DNA of 64,000 bases from contig NZ_JAFBCO010000001.1 in the NCBI RefSeq assembly GCF_016907775.1, positions 434,001 through 498,000 on the forward strand. The letters are read 5' to 3'. Of the stretch, positions 1 to 7,448 are shown one piece after another. Within the stretch, counting starts at the first letter, position 1. Every line of letters starts with the position of its first letter. The DNA is from Pseudoglutamicibacter cumminsii. GTDB lineage: Bacteria > Actinomycetota > Actinomycetes > Actinomycetales > Micrococcaceae. The position numbers and the translations under genes were made by a program. The notes below the pieces were generated by a model. That model did not search any database, was not told the DNA's origin, and was given only the letters and a program-made list of their open reading frames with translations.

Positions 1-445
1 GAACCCACACAAACCAGCCAGAGCCCATCGCCACCACCATCGATGCGCCAATGCTCTCCGCTAGAACCGCTACCTTATCCCGTGATTCCTCAACGGAAAA
101 CAGCTGAAGCACAAAGCTCAACAGCACACCGACAGCAGCACCCATCGGCCACCACGCCAGCCCATGCTCCTCCGGGAGCAACAGCATCAGGCCAAGCGAA
201 ACCACCATCGTCGCAAACATCACGATGCGCACCGTAGAGCCGCCCACCGCGTGCTGGCGGCGAGGCCATAAGACACACACTGCCAGCAAGGCCATCGCGG
301 TCGTCAACAAACCTGCATGCGCATCCAGTTGCGTCTGCCTCGAGCCTGTCCCAGAGCTCAGCAAAACAGGGGCCGTCACCACGGCCCACGCCAGCCCGGA
401 CAGAATCAACAGCAACGGATAACGCACCCTTCCATCATGCCGCAT
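1..445 (-). CDS. Multi-pass membrane protein, truncated by window edge
   Basis: The minus frame from the ATG at 443-445 stays open to base 1, so about 148 N-terminal residues are visible and the C-terminus lies outside the window. The translation is strongly hydrophobic, with about four predicted membrane segments (for example LLLILSGLAWAVV, LLTTAMALLAVCVL, IVMFATMVVSLGLMLLL and AAVGVLLSFVLQLF) joined by short charged loops such as WPRRQH. I do not recognise the family. It is divergent from mshD, with about 100 bp between the two starts. The start is uncertain because no clear Shine-Dalgarno sequence precedes the ATG. The opposite-strand frames over this stretch read as proline/serine/glutamine-rich text without hydrophobic segments and are not credible. 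Confidence 0.6.
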   Translation of the reverse strand, partial: MRHDGRVRYPLLLILSGLAWAVVTAPVLLSSGTGSRQTQLDAHAGLLTTAMALLAVCVLWPRRQHAVGGSTVRIVMFATMVVSLGLMLLLPEEHGLAWWPMGAAVGVLLSFVLQLFSVEESRDKVAVLAESIGASMVVAMGSGWFVWV

Positions 446-503
446 AACGCAGGGCCATCGCAGACTGGGCACCCTGTATGTCGAAATTGCGCTTCGCTGG
501 ACA

Positions 504-519
504 TGAACAAGCATGTTCA
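504..519. promoter_or_regulatory. Inverted repeat TGAACA-N4-TGTTCA before mshD
   Basis: A perfect 6-4-6 inverted repeat lies in the divergent region between the membrane protein gene and mshD. Its right half overlaps the place expected for a -35 element of a TAGCGT -10 box at 537-542 that precedes the mshD ATG at 550. It resembles an operator. It is not a canonical actinobacterial SOS box, because the GAAC and GTTC halves are six rather than four bases apart. Confidence 0.4.
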
Positions 520-549
520 ACGCGATACAACTCGGTTAGCGTAAAAGCT

Positions 550-1596
550 ATGAGCACGCATGAATCCTCCAGCCCGAAAACTGACGCTGATATGCAGGCT
601 GACGCTGACACGCAAGCCGACGCCGGATCGCAAACAGAAACTGACACGATGTGGACGCTCAGCCGTTTCGATGGCCGGCCGTCCGATGCGGTTTTGGACG
701 GCATCATCGAGGTGGCTCGCGCCGCCGAGGACGCAGATGGGCATGAGCCGTTCAATGAGCAGACCCGTATCGAGTTACGTCGCGGCGAGAACGTGTGGGG
801 TGTCATCGTCTCGACGGATCAGTCGGCTGACGGTGAGGAGCCCAGCGAGGGTGTGACGGCAGCCGCGATCGTGACCGGCGCCGATGGGCAGCCTGCAACG
901 ATCGAAATGGCGGTCCACCCTGACAACCGCGGTTTCGGCATGGGCAAGGACCTCACGGACATCCTGGCGGCCCAGCTTGAGGGCCGCGCAGTCAATGCGT
1001 GGGCTCACGGGGATCACGATGCAGCACACACGTTGGCCTCGCGTGCGGGCCTGGAAAGGGTGAGGGAGCTGTGGAGCATGCGTCTGTGCGATCCGCAGGC
1101 TTTGCCGGCAACCCCCTCTGTTGATGGGGTCAGCATCCGGGCTTTCGATCCGAGCAAGGACGCCGATGCGTGGCTAGAAGTGAACGCCGCGGCGTTCGCT
1201 TCGCACCCGGAGCAGGGCAAGCTCACGCGCTCGGATCTGGATGAGCGGATTGCTGAAGACTGGTTTGACCCTGCCGGTTTCCTGCTGGCCTTCGATGACG
1301 GAACCGGCGAGCTGTTGGGCTTCCACTGGACCAAGGTGCACCCGGCGCACACGGACGAGCGTGGGACCGAACATGCGGCAATCGGCGAGGTCTACGTCGT
1401 GGGTGTCTCCCCGGACGCTCAGGGCCGCGGCCTTGGTAAGGCTCTGACCCTGGCCGGCTTGAATCACCTCAAGGACGAGGGGCATCAAACCATCATGCTC
1501 TATGTGGATGCCGACAATGCCCCGGCAGTCGCGCTATATGACAGCCTCGGCTTTGAACGCTGGGACGTTGACGTGATGTACGCGAAGGACGCCTAG
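550..1596 (+). CDS. mshD: Mycothiol synthase (double GNAT acetyltransferase)
   Basis: MshD acetylates the cysteine amine of Cys-GlcN-Ins with acetyl-CoA, the last step of mycothiol synthesis in the cytoplasm. The 348-residue product has two GNAT domains in tandem. The C-terminal one carries the acetyl-CoA loop QGRGLGKAL inside GEVYVVGVSPDAQGRGLG, followed by LYVDADNAPAVALYDSLGF, typical of MshD. Known MshD proteins are about 300-320 residues; the extra length here is an acidic N-terminal stretch of degenerate six-residue repeats (ADMQAD, ADTQAD). The start at 550 is preferred over the ATG at 478 because a TAGCGT -10 box at 537-542 would place transcription start at about 550, giving a leaderless mRNA. 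A start at 649 is also possible. It is monocistronic, followed by a 204-bp gap before ppk. Confidence 0.9.
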   Translation: MSTHESSSPKTDADMQADADTQADAGSQTETDTMWTLSRFDGRPSDAVLDGIIEVARAAEDADGHEPFNEQTRIELRRGENVWGVIVSTDQSADGEEPSEGVTAAAIVTGADGQPATIEMAVHPDNRGFGMGKDLTDILAAQLEGRAVNAWAHGDHDAAHTLASRAGLERVRELWSMRLCDPQALPATPSVDGVSIRAFDPSKDADAWLEVNAAAFASHPEQGKLTRSDLDERIAEDWFDPAGFLLAFDDGTGELLGFHWTKVHPAHTDERGTEHAAIGEVYVVGVSPDAQGRGLGKALTLAGLNHLKDEGHQTIMLYVDADNAPAVALYDSLGFERWDVDVMYAKDA

Positions 1597-1800
1597 AAAC
1601 CCGCGTGACGTCAGGCTTTGGCCGCTCATTGTTCACACGCTGTTCTTGATCGCCTTGTTAGAGGAAATCAAGAGCGTTTGGGCGGTATCCTGATGTTGAT
1701 TCCACCTGCTGAGCACATCCGTGTCTGGGCAGGGAAGGCTACGACACGAAGCCCGTGCCATGCTCGGATTTAGGAATCCGGACATCATAAGGAGGATTGC

Positions 1801-3999
1801 GTGGAGAATCACGCCGGAACCGTACCTGCGACGAAGCCGAAGCGCGTCAAACCGACTGCTGACCGGATCGAAGCCCCTGAGGTATCTGTCCACAACACTC
1901 CAGACGGTGATTTTGGGCTCGACCGGTTCCTCGACCGGGAAATGTCATGGCTTGATTTCAACCTGCGCGTCCTCGAGTTGGCCGAAGACCCGGACCTCTT
2001 CTTGCTTGAACGCACCAACTTCCTTTCGATCTTCGGCTCCAACCTCGACGAGTTCTTCATGGTGCGAGTAGCGGGCCTCAAGCGCCGCATCGCAGCCGGT
2101 ATGGCCGTCCCCTCGATGACCGGCTTGAGCCCACAGGACCAGCTCGCGACCATCCTTGAGCGAGCACACGAGCTTCAGCAACGTCACGCACGCGTCTTCA
2201 CCGAACAGGTTCGCCCTGAACTTGCGAAAGAGAAGATCACGATCGTGCGCTGGAACGAACTCACCGATTCAGAGCATGACCGTCTGCGGAACTGGTTCAC
2301 CGAACAGGTCTTCCCTGTCCTGACCCCGCTCGCGGTGGACCCCGCGCACCCGTTCCCATATATCTCCGGCTTGTCGCTCAACCTCGCGGTTCTGGTGCAG
2401 AACCCGCAGACCGGAAAGCACTTGTTTGCCCGCGTCAAGGTTCCGGATGTGTTGCCGCGCTTGGTCCGCGTTGACCCGCCGTCGCACGATCCAGCGGAAA
2501 AGGTACGCTTCGTGCCGCTTGAAGAGATCATCGCGACGCAGCTCGACATGCTCTTCCCCGGCATGGAAATCATGGAGTACTACACGTTCCGTGTGACCCG
2601 CAACGAGGACCTCGAGGTTGAAGAGGACGATGCGGAGAACATTCTGCAGGCCCTCGAGAAGGAACTTTTGCGTCGGCGCTTTGGTCCTCCGGTTCGCCTC
2701 GAAATCGACGAAGAAATGTCGGAAGAAGTCCGAACGCTGCTCGTGCGTGAGCTTGGTGTTGATGACTCCGAGGTTTTCGCTCTGCCGACCCCTCTGGATC
2801 TGCGCGGCCTTGGCGCGCTGTCCCAGGTTCAGCGCCCTGATCTGCGGTATCCACGGGCAATCGGCCGCACGTCCCGCTTCCTGAACGAAGCTGAAACCGC
2901 GATGGAAGCGAACGTGGTTGAGGCAGTCAAGAAACGCGACATCCTGCTGCACCACCCGTACGATTCCTTCGCGACCTCGGTTCAGGCGTTCCTTTCGCAA
3001 GCGGCGGCTGACCCGAAGGTTGTCGCGATCAAGCAGACCCTCTACCGGACCTCTGGCGACTCCCCTATCGTTGATGCGCTGATCGATGCCGCGGAGGCTG
3101 GCAAGCAGGTGCTTGCGATGGTCGAAATCAAGGCCCGCTTCGATGAGCAGGCCAACATTTCGTGGGCCCGCAAGCTTGAGCAGGCAGGCGTGCACGTTGT
3201 CTACGGCATCGTGGGCCTGAAGACGCACTCGAAGCTTTCGCTCGTGGTGCGGCGCGAAGGAAACCAGCTGGTGCGCTACTGCCACATCGGTACGGGTAAC
3301 TACCACCCGTCCACGGCACGGTTCTACGAGGACCTCGGCCTGTTGACGTGCGATCCAGCTGTTGGTGAGGACGTCACGCGGCTGTTCAATCAGCTTTCCG
3401 GATACGCCCCGCGTACGACGTTTGACCGCCTCTTGGTTGCGCCGCGTTCGCTGCGCTCGGGACTGCTTGAGCGGATCGAGCAGGAAATCGAGAACAAGAA
3501 GGCCGGCAAGGAAGCCCGCGTGACCATCAAGGTCAACTCGATGGTTGATGAAACGATCATCGACGCGCTCTACCGCGCTTCGCAAGCCGGCGTCCAGGTC
3601 GATGTGATTGTCCGTGGCATCTGTTCGTTGCGCGCCGACGTCCCTGGTTTGTCGGAGAACATTCGTGTTCGTTCGATTCTGGGCCGGTTCTTGGAGCACT
3701 CTCGTGTGTTCGCGTTCTATAACGATGGAGACCCTGTGGTCTATATCGGTTCGGCGGACATGATGCACCGCAACCTGGATCGCCGCGTTGAGGCGCTGGT
3801 TCCGATCAAGAACGAGGAAGACAAACGCGGCCTGATCGAGCTCATGGATCGCTACCTGTCCGATGAGACATCCTCGTGGCATCAGGAACAAGACGGCACA
3901 TGGACCCGCGTGCACAAGGATGCCGAGGGTAACCGCCTGATGGACATTCAGGAATACTTGTTGAAGACCCGCTCACGCCGAGGAACACCGAACGCATAA
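1801..3999 (+). CDS. ppk: Polyphosphate kinase 1
   Basis: PPK1 reversibly transfers the terminal phosphate of ATP onto inorganic polyphosphate. The 732-residue protein starts with GTG at 1801 behind a strong AAGGAGG at 1789-1795. It shows the N-terminal LSFLNFNxRVL-like segment ([14 protein letters not shown]), the head domain, and the two catalytic C-terminal domains. His476 in [10 protein letters not shown] matches the autophosphorylated histidine, and His633 in [10 protein letters not shown] matches the second conserved histidine. Length fits the family (about 690-740). Its stop codon overlaps the start of the next gene (TAATG at 3997-4001), so the two are translationally coupled. PPK next to a Nudix/histidine phosphatase gene is a common actinobacterial arrangement. 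Confidence 0.97.
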   Translation: MENHAGTVPATKPKRVKPTADRIEAPEVSVHNTPDGDFGLDRFLDREMSWLDFNLRVLELAEDPDLFLLERTNFLSIFGSNLDEFFMVRVAGLKRRIAAGMAVPSMTGLSPQDQLATILERAHELQQRHARVFTEQVRPELAKEKITIVRWNELTDSEHDRLRNWFTEQVFPVLTPLAVDPAHPFPYISGLSLNLAVLVQNPQTGKHLFARVKVPDVLPRLVRVDPPSHDPAEKVRFVPLEEIIATQLDMLFPGMEIMEYYTFRVTRNEDLEVEEDDAENILQALEKELLRRRFGPPVRLEIDEEMSEEVRTLLVRELGVDDSEVFALPTPLDLRGLGALSQVQRPDLRYPRAIGRTSRFLNEAETAMEANVVEAVKKRDILLHHPYDSFATSVQAFLSQAAADPKVVAIKQTLYRTSGDSPIVDALIDAAEAGKQVLAMVEIKARFDEQANISWARKLEQAGVHVVYGIVGLKTHSKLSLVVRREGNQLVRYCHIGTGNYHPSTARFYEDLGLLTCDPAVGEDVTRLFNQLSGYAPRTTFDRLLVAPRSLRSGLLERIEQEIENKKAGKEARVTIKVNSMVDETIIDALYRASQAGVQVDVIVRGICSLRADVPGLSENIRVRSILGRFLEHSRVFAFYNDGDPVVYIGSADMMHRNLDRRVEALVPIKNEEDKRGLIELMDRYLSDETSSWHQEQDGTWTRVHKDAEGNRLMDIQEYLLKTRSRRGTPNA

Positions 4000-4994
4000 T
4001 GCCAAACTCGATTTCTTTTCCCGTTCGCTCGACTGAACCGATCGGCGAAATCGCCCAAGATAAGCCGGAGATCGTCGCCGCTGGTGTTGTGCCGTGGCGC
4101 ATCGACCCTTCCGATGGGTTGCAGGTTCTGTTGATCCATCGTCCTAAGCACAAGGACTGGTCGCTCCCTAAAGGCAAGGTCGACGCCGGCGAGACGATCG
4201 CTGAAAGCGCGGTTCGTGAAGCTAAAGAGGAAGCTAACCTCAAGGTGACTTTGGGGATCCCGTTGCCGTGCACGCATTATTTCGTGGGCAAGAAGTCCAA
4301 GGTTGTTTACTATTGGGCCGCTCACGTGGACAAAGCGGGGCGGGTTAATCCCGATGGTAAAGAGGTCGATATCGCCCGCTGGTATTCGCCGGCGAAGGCT
4401 CTGAAGAAGCTCACGAATGAAGCAGATCAGCTTCCGATCAAGGCCCTGGTTGAGGCCCACGAGCAGGACCACTTGCGGACTACGCCGTTCCTCTTGGTAC
4501 GGCATGCGAAGGCTAAGCCGCGTAACGGGTGGACGCGTTCCGAGGGTGACCGAACCCTGGCGACCACTGGTTTCGTTCAGGCTCGGTCATTGGCTCGCAT
4601 GTTGAGGGCTTGGAAGCCTGAGCGGTTGGTTTCGAGCCGATGGACCCGTTGCCTTCAAACGGTTCATCCTTACGCTGCCGGCGCTGGGTTGAGCATCAAG
4701 AAGCAGACCGCGTTGACGGAGCATGCGGCTGACCGCGATCCGGATAAGGCGCAGCGAATCCTGTTGAAGCAGTTCAACAATCCGAAGCCTACGCTGGTGT
4801 GTTCACACCGCCCCGTGATGCCGACTCTATTGAAGGCTTTGCAGACCGTGACGCCTAAGGATTTGCGGGAGTTCTTGCCTAAAGAGAACCCGTATCTTGC
4901 CCCTGGTGAGGCGATCATTCTGCATCGGGCGCTGGATGCTAAGCGGCGCTGGCGTACGGTTGCGGTTGAGGTTCATCGGCCTTTCGAAGACTGA
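3999..4994 (+). CDS. mutT1: Nudix hydrolase fused to histidine phosphatase, MutT1-like
   Basis: This 331-residue two-domain enzyme resembles mycobacterial MutT1, which hydrolyses oxidised nucleotides (8-oxo-dGTP, 8-oxo-GTP) and diadenosine polyphosphates. The N-terminal half has a Nudix box starting GKVDAGETIAES and ending REAKEEANL; the usual glycine of EExG is alanine here. The C-terminal half is a histidine phosphatase domain with the catalytic FLLVRHAKAKPR motif, an SSRWTRCLQT segment, and the second histidine in VCSHRPVMPTL. It overlaps the ppk stop by one base (TAATG), so it is co-translated with ppk, linking polyphosphate metabolism and nucleotide-pool cleaning. The exact substrate cannot be told from sequence. 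Confidence 0.9.
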   Translation: MPNSISFPVRSTEPIGEIAQDKPEIVAAGVVPWRIDPSDGLQVLLIHRPKHKDWSLPKGKVDAGETIAESAVREAKEEANLKVTLGIPLPCTHYFVGKKSKVVYYWAAHVDKAGRVNPDGKEVDIARWYSPAKALKKLTNEADQLPIKALVEAHEQDHLRTTPFLLVRHAKAKPRNGWTRSEGDRTLATTGFVQARSLARMLRAWKPERLVSSRWTRCLQTVHPYAAGAGLSIKKQTALTEHAADRDPDKAQRILLKQFNNPKPTLVCSHRPVMPTLLKALQTVTPKDLREFLPKENPYLAPGEAIILHRALDAKRRWRTVAVEVHRPFED

Positions 4995-5122
4995 TCGACG
5001 GAGCTCTTGCGCTGTGTTTGTGCAGAGCGCTTACGCTGGGCTTGTGCTTGGTAGGCTCGGAGGTAGTGCACCTGTAGCGCGCGCTCGTTGAGTAGCATGT
5101 GCTCGTGTTGAAAGGAACCCCT

Positions 5123-5431
5123 ATGCCGCAGCCTCCATTGATTCAGCAGCACACGCTTCGTGTTGAGCAGGACGAGGTCCAGTCTCGTTTCAGTCTTTTT
5201 GATGGCGATGACTTCATTGGGTTCATCCAGTACGAACAAGACGGCGACGTTCTGAGCTTCGTCCACACGATCATCAAGGAAGAGTTTTCGCGCCGCGGGT
5301 ACGCGCGTGCCCTGACTACGATCGCGTTTGAACGCATGTGGGCGTTGGGTCTCAAGGTCAACCCGGTGTGCACCTACACTGTGGACTATCTCGAGACGCA
5401 TCCGCAGTACGGCGTGCTGCGCGCGCAGTAG
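5123..5431 (+). CDS. Small GNAT-family N-acetyltransferase (YjdJ-like)
   Basis: The product is a 102-residue single-domain protein of the short GNAT type (YjdJ / GCN5-related, PF14542-like). It keeps the central hydrophobic strands and the acetyl-CoA loop in the form EEFSRRGYARALTTIAFE, followed by the strand-turn VCTYTVDYLETHPQY that closes this small family. The start at 5123 has GAAAGGAA about six bases upstream; a GTG at 5099 would add eight residues but lies before that site. Substrate is unknown. Downstream the intergenic region to thyA carries two DnaA-box-like sequences. Confidence 0.75.
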   Translation: MPQPPLIQQHTLRVEQDEVQSRFSLFDGDDFIGFIQYEQDGDVLSFVHTIIKEEFSRRGYARALTTIAFERMWALGLKVNPVCTYTVDYLETHPQYGVLRAQ

Positions 5432-5435
5432 GCGC

Positions 5436-5444
5436 GTGTCCACA
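5436..5444 (+). promoter_or_regulatory. DnaA-box-like sequence (GTGTCCACA)
   Basis: This nonamer differs in one base from TTGTCCACA, a form of DnaA box common in actinobacteria. It lies 29 bp upstream of a perfect TTATCCACA in the same orientation, both before thyA. A single mismatched nonamer can occur by chance; the pairing raises interest. Confidence 0.3.
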
Positions 5445-5464
5445 GCAAGCCCTGCACAGCATCG

Positions 5465-5473
5465 TTATCCACA
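5465..5473 (+). promoter_or_regulatory. DnaA-box consensus (TTATCCACA) upstream of thyA
   Basis: The sequence is an exact match to the classical DnaA box. It lies 37 bp upstream of the presumed thyA -10 box, near where an activator or repressor would act. No other origin-like structure is present, so this would be a regulatory box, not an origin. Confidence 0.4.
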
Positions 5474-5501
5474 GCTTCGCTTTCCCTCACGACCTCCTGC
5501 A

Positions 5502-5507
5502 TAGAAT
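5502..5507 (+). promoter_or_regulatory. thyA -10 box, probably leaderless transcript
   Basis: TAGAAT fits the actinobacterial TANNNT -10 consensus. It begins 14 bases before the thyA ATG at 5516, so transcription would start at or within two bases of the start codon. No Shine-Dalgarno sequence is visible. Confidence 0.45.
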
Positions 5508-5515
5508 CGAGTCTC

Positions 5516-6322
5516 ATGACCGTCCCCACGCCATATGAAGACATGCTCAAGGACGTCCTGGAGAACGGGACGCCGAAATCTGACCGCACCGGAACCGGCA
5601 CCATCTCGGTTTTCGGCCGGCAGATCCGCTATGACCTCAGCGGCGGAACGCTGCCGCTCATCACGACCAAGCGCGTCCATTTCAAGTCAGTTGCACTGGA
5701 ACTCTTGTGGTTCCTGCGCGGTGATTCCAATGTGCGCTGGCTCCAGGAACGTGGTGTGAGCATCTGGAATGAGTGGGCTGATGAAGACGGCGAGCTCGGC
5801 CCGGTCTATGGTGTCCAATGGCGTTCGTGGCCAACTCCCGACGGCGGGCATATCGACCAGATCGCGGAGCTCATGCAGCAGCTGCGCGAGAACCCTGATT
5901 CGCGGCGCCACATCGTTTCCGCGTGGAACGTCGCCGAGATCAAGAACATGGCGCTGCCTCCATGCCACGCGTTCTTCCAGTTCTACATCGCTAACGGCAA
6001 GCTTTCGTGCCAGCTCTACCAGCGTTCAGCTGACACGTTCCTCGGCGTACCGTTCAACATCGCTTCCTACTCGCTGCTCGTGCACATGATGGCTCAGCAG
6101 CTTGGCTTGGAGCCCGGCGAGTTCGTATGGACGGGTGGCGACGTGCACATTTATGACAACCACATCGAGCAGGTCAAAACCCAGCTTGAACGGGAACCAT
6201 ACGAGTACCCGACGCTGCGTTTCGCGCGGAAGCCGGAGTCCATTTTCGACTACGAATTCGAAGACTTCATCGTCGAGAACTATCAACACCATCCGGGCAT
6301 CGCGGCACCAATCGCGGTGTGA
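5516..6322 (+). CDS. thyA: Thymidylate synthase
   Basis: ThyA methylates dUMP to dTMP using methylene-tetrahydrofolate, producing dihydrofolate. The 268-residue product is full length. It shows the N-terminal [18 protein letters not shown] segment, [20 protein letters not shown], the nucleophile Cys150 in [10 protein letters not shown], the phosphate-binding arginines in [33 protein letters not shown], and DVHIYDNH. dfrA follows 44 bp downstream on the same strand and regenerates tetrahydrofolate from its product, the classic thyA-folA pairing. A TAGAAT -10 box and DnaA-like boxes precede it. Confidence 0.98.
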   Translation: MTVPTPYEDMLKDVLENGTPKSDRTGTGTISVFGRQIRYDLSGGTLPLITTKRVHFKSVALELLWFLRGDSNVRWLQERGVSIWNEWADEDGELGPVYGVQWRSWPTPDGGHIDQIAELMQQLRENPDSRRHIVSAWNVAEIKNMALPPCHAFFQFYIANGKLSCQLYQRSADTFLGVPFNIASYSLLVHMMAQQLGLEPGEFVWTGGDVHIYDNHIEQVKTQLEREPYEYPTLRFARKPESIFDYEFEDFIVENYQHHPGIAAPIAV

Positions 6323-6366
6323 TCTAGCCAGCTGACAGATTCCAAGGATTGTGAACCAACAGTTCC

Positions 6367-6939
6367 ATGCATCAACACTTCGCTGACGACTTCATACCGC
6401 ACGAATCGGCACGCCAGATCGGGATGATCTGGGCGCAGTCGGCCGAACGTGTGATCGGTGTTGACGGTGACATTCCGTGGCGGCTGCCCGAGGACCTCGC
6501 GTTCTTCAAGCACGTGACCGAAGGCCACCCCGTGATTATGGGGCGCAAAACCTGGGATTCCATCCCGGCCGCGTTCCGTCCGTTCTCTAACCGCACCAAC
6601 ATCGTGCTAACGAGCCAGGCGGAAACCCGCCATCAGGTCGCTGCCGCCGGTGGACATGCGGTGGATTCAATCGCTGAAGCGCTCGACATCGCTTACAACA
6701 GCGAAGGCAGCGAACAGGTCTGGATTCTTGGTGGCGGCGCGATCTACGAGGCGTTGGAGCCGATGGCGAACCTCGCGGTGGTCACGACCGTTGACACCCA
6801 GGTCGAAGGCGACACACTGGCCCCCGAGCTCAGCGTCGGGTGGGAACGCGTTGTGTCGAGTCCGGAGGGTGAAGGCTGGATCGACAGCGAAAAGCAACAG
6901 CTACGCTACCGCGTGGATGTGTACCAACGAAAAGGCTGA
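6367..6939 (+). CDS. dfrA: Dihydrofolate reductase
   Basis: The enzyme reduces dihydrofolate to tetrahydrofolate with NADPH. The 190-residue protein contains the DHFR core: GMIWAQSAERVIGVDGDIPW, PEDLAFFKHVT (acidic active-site position in the WRLPEDL helix), HPVIMGRKTWDSIP, NRTNIVLTS, and the NADPH loop WILGGGAIYEAL. An extra 18 or so residues precede the core in the longest reading, so the true start may be the ATG at 6424 (MIWAQ) instead of 6367. It is 44 bp after thyA and one base before the next gene, so all three are probably one operon. Confidence 0.95.
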   Translation: MHQHFADDFIPHESARQIGMIWAQSAERVIGVDGDIPWRLPEDLAFFKHVTEGHPVIMGRKTWDSIPAAFRPFSNRTNIVLTSQAETRHQVAAAGGHAVDSIAEALDIAYNSEGSEQVWILGGGAIYEALEPMANLAVVTTVDTQVEGDTLAPELSVGWERVVSSPEGEGWIDSEKQQLRYRVDVYQRKG

Positions 6940-6940
6940 C

Positions 6941-7360
6941 ATGAACACGACACCGGAGAAGAACACCAAGCCGGAAGGGCCGGCGGACGGCGAAGACCTC
7001 GTGCTGGGCACTCCACGCCCCGAGCTACACTTCTTGCTCGGCTACATGCTGTTCCCCGTGCTAGCGCTCGCTAGTGCGGCCGCCGGAGTGTGGGCTGTGA
7101 TCGTTGGCAACAAGATCGCCGGTGTGATCCTGCTGGTGGTTGTGGTCCAACTGTTCGTATGGGGAGCGGTGCGCAGCATCGGCATCCGGAAGAAGCTCGT
7201 AGCCGAACGTATGGAAGCCGTCGAAGAGTTCTACACCGGCCAAGAAGCGATCGACCGCTGGCATGCTCGCGAAGCGGAACGCCTCGAAGCTGAGCGTGCA
7301 CAGGCTGAACGTGAGCAGGCTGGGAAGACGCAGGCCGAACAGAACAAGCGCGATTCATAA
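6941..7360 (+). CDS. Two-helix membrane protein with coiled-coil tail
   Basis: The 139-residue product starts one base after the dfrA stop. A short polar N-terminus (TPEKNTKPEG) precedes two predicted membrane helices at about residues 27-48 and 54-71 (LLGYMLFPVLALASAAAGVW and AGVILLVVVVQLFVWGAV). The C-terminal half is highly charged and helical (EAERLEAERAQAEREQAGKT), a likely coiled coil. I know no function for it. The coupling to thyA-dfrA suggests co-expression only. Confidence 0.7.
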   Translation: MNTTPEKNTKPEGPADGEDLVLGTPRPELHFLLGYMLFPVLALASAAAGVWAVIVGNKIAGVILLVVVVQLFVWGAVRSIGIRKKLVAERMEAVEEFYTGQEAIDRWHAREAERLEAERAQAEREQAGKTQAEQNKRDS

Positions 7361-7376
7361 GGATCCGGGTTCTCTG

Positions 7377-7425
7377 TTGAAACGACGCGGCACTGTTTTG
7401 AAACGACACAGACTGTGTTGAAGAC
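7377..7425 (+). repeat. Three ~21-bp-spaced direct repeats before acyltransferase gene
   Basis: TTGAAACGAC occurs at 7377-7386 and 7398-7407, and a third degenerate copy (TTGAAGAC) at 7418-7425. Each is preceded by CTGT or similar. Spacing is 21 and 20 bases, about two DNA turns, which places the copies on one face of the helix. They lie directly upstream of the Shine-Dalgarno (7433-7439) of the carnitine acyltransferase homologue and look like an operator. Confidence 0.45.
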
Positions 7426-7448
7426 CTGTGGCGAGGAGGCCTGAGACC

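Noticed and set aside
504-519. SOS (LexA) box before mshD
   Set aside because: Actinobacterial SOS boxes have GAAC and GTTC four bases apart; here the gap is six.
2269-3915. 548-residue open frame antisense to ppk
   Set aside because: It lies entirely within the well-supported ppk gene, is rich in His/Arg/Val in the way of antisense frames of GC-rich genes, has no recognisable motif and no ribosome site.
5436-5515. Replication origin near thyA
   Set aside because: Only two DnaA-like boxes, with no A/T-rich unwinding element, and no dnaA or dnaN nearby.
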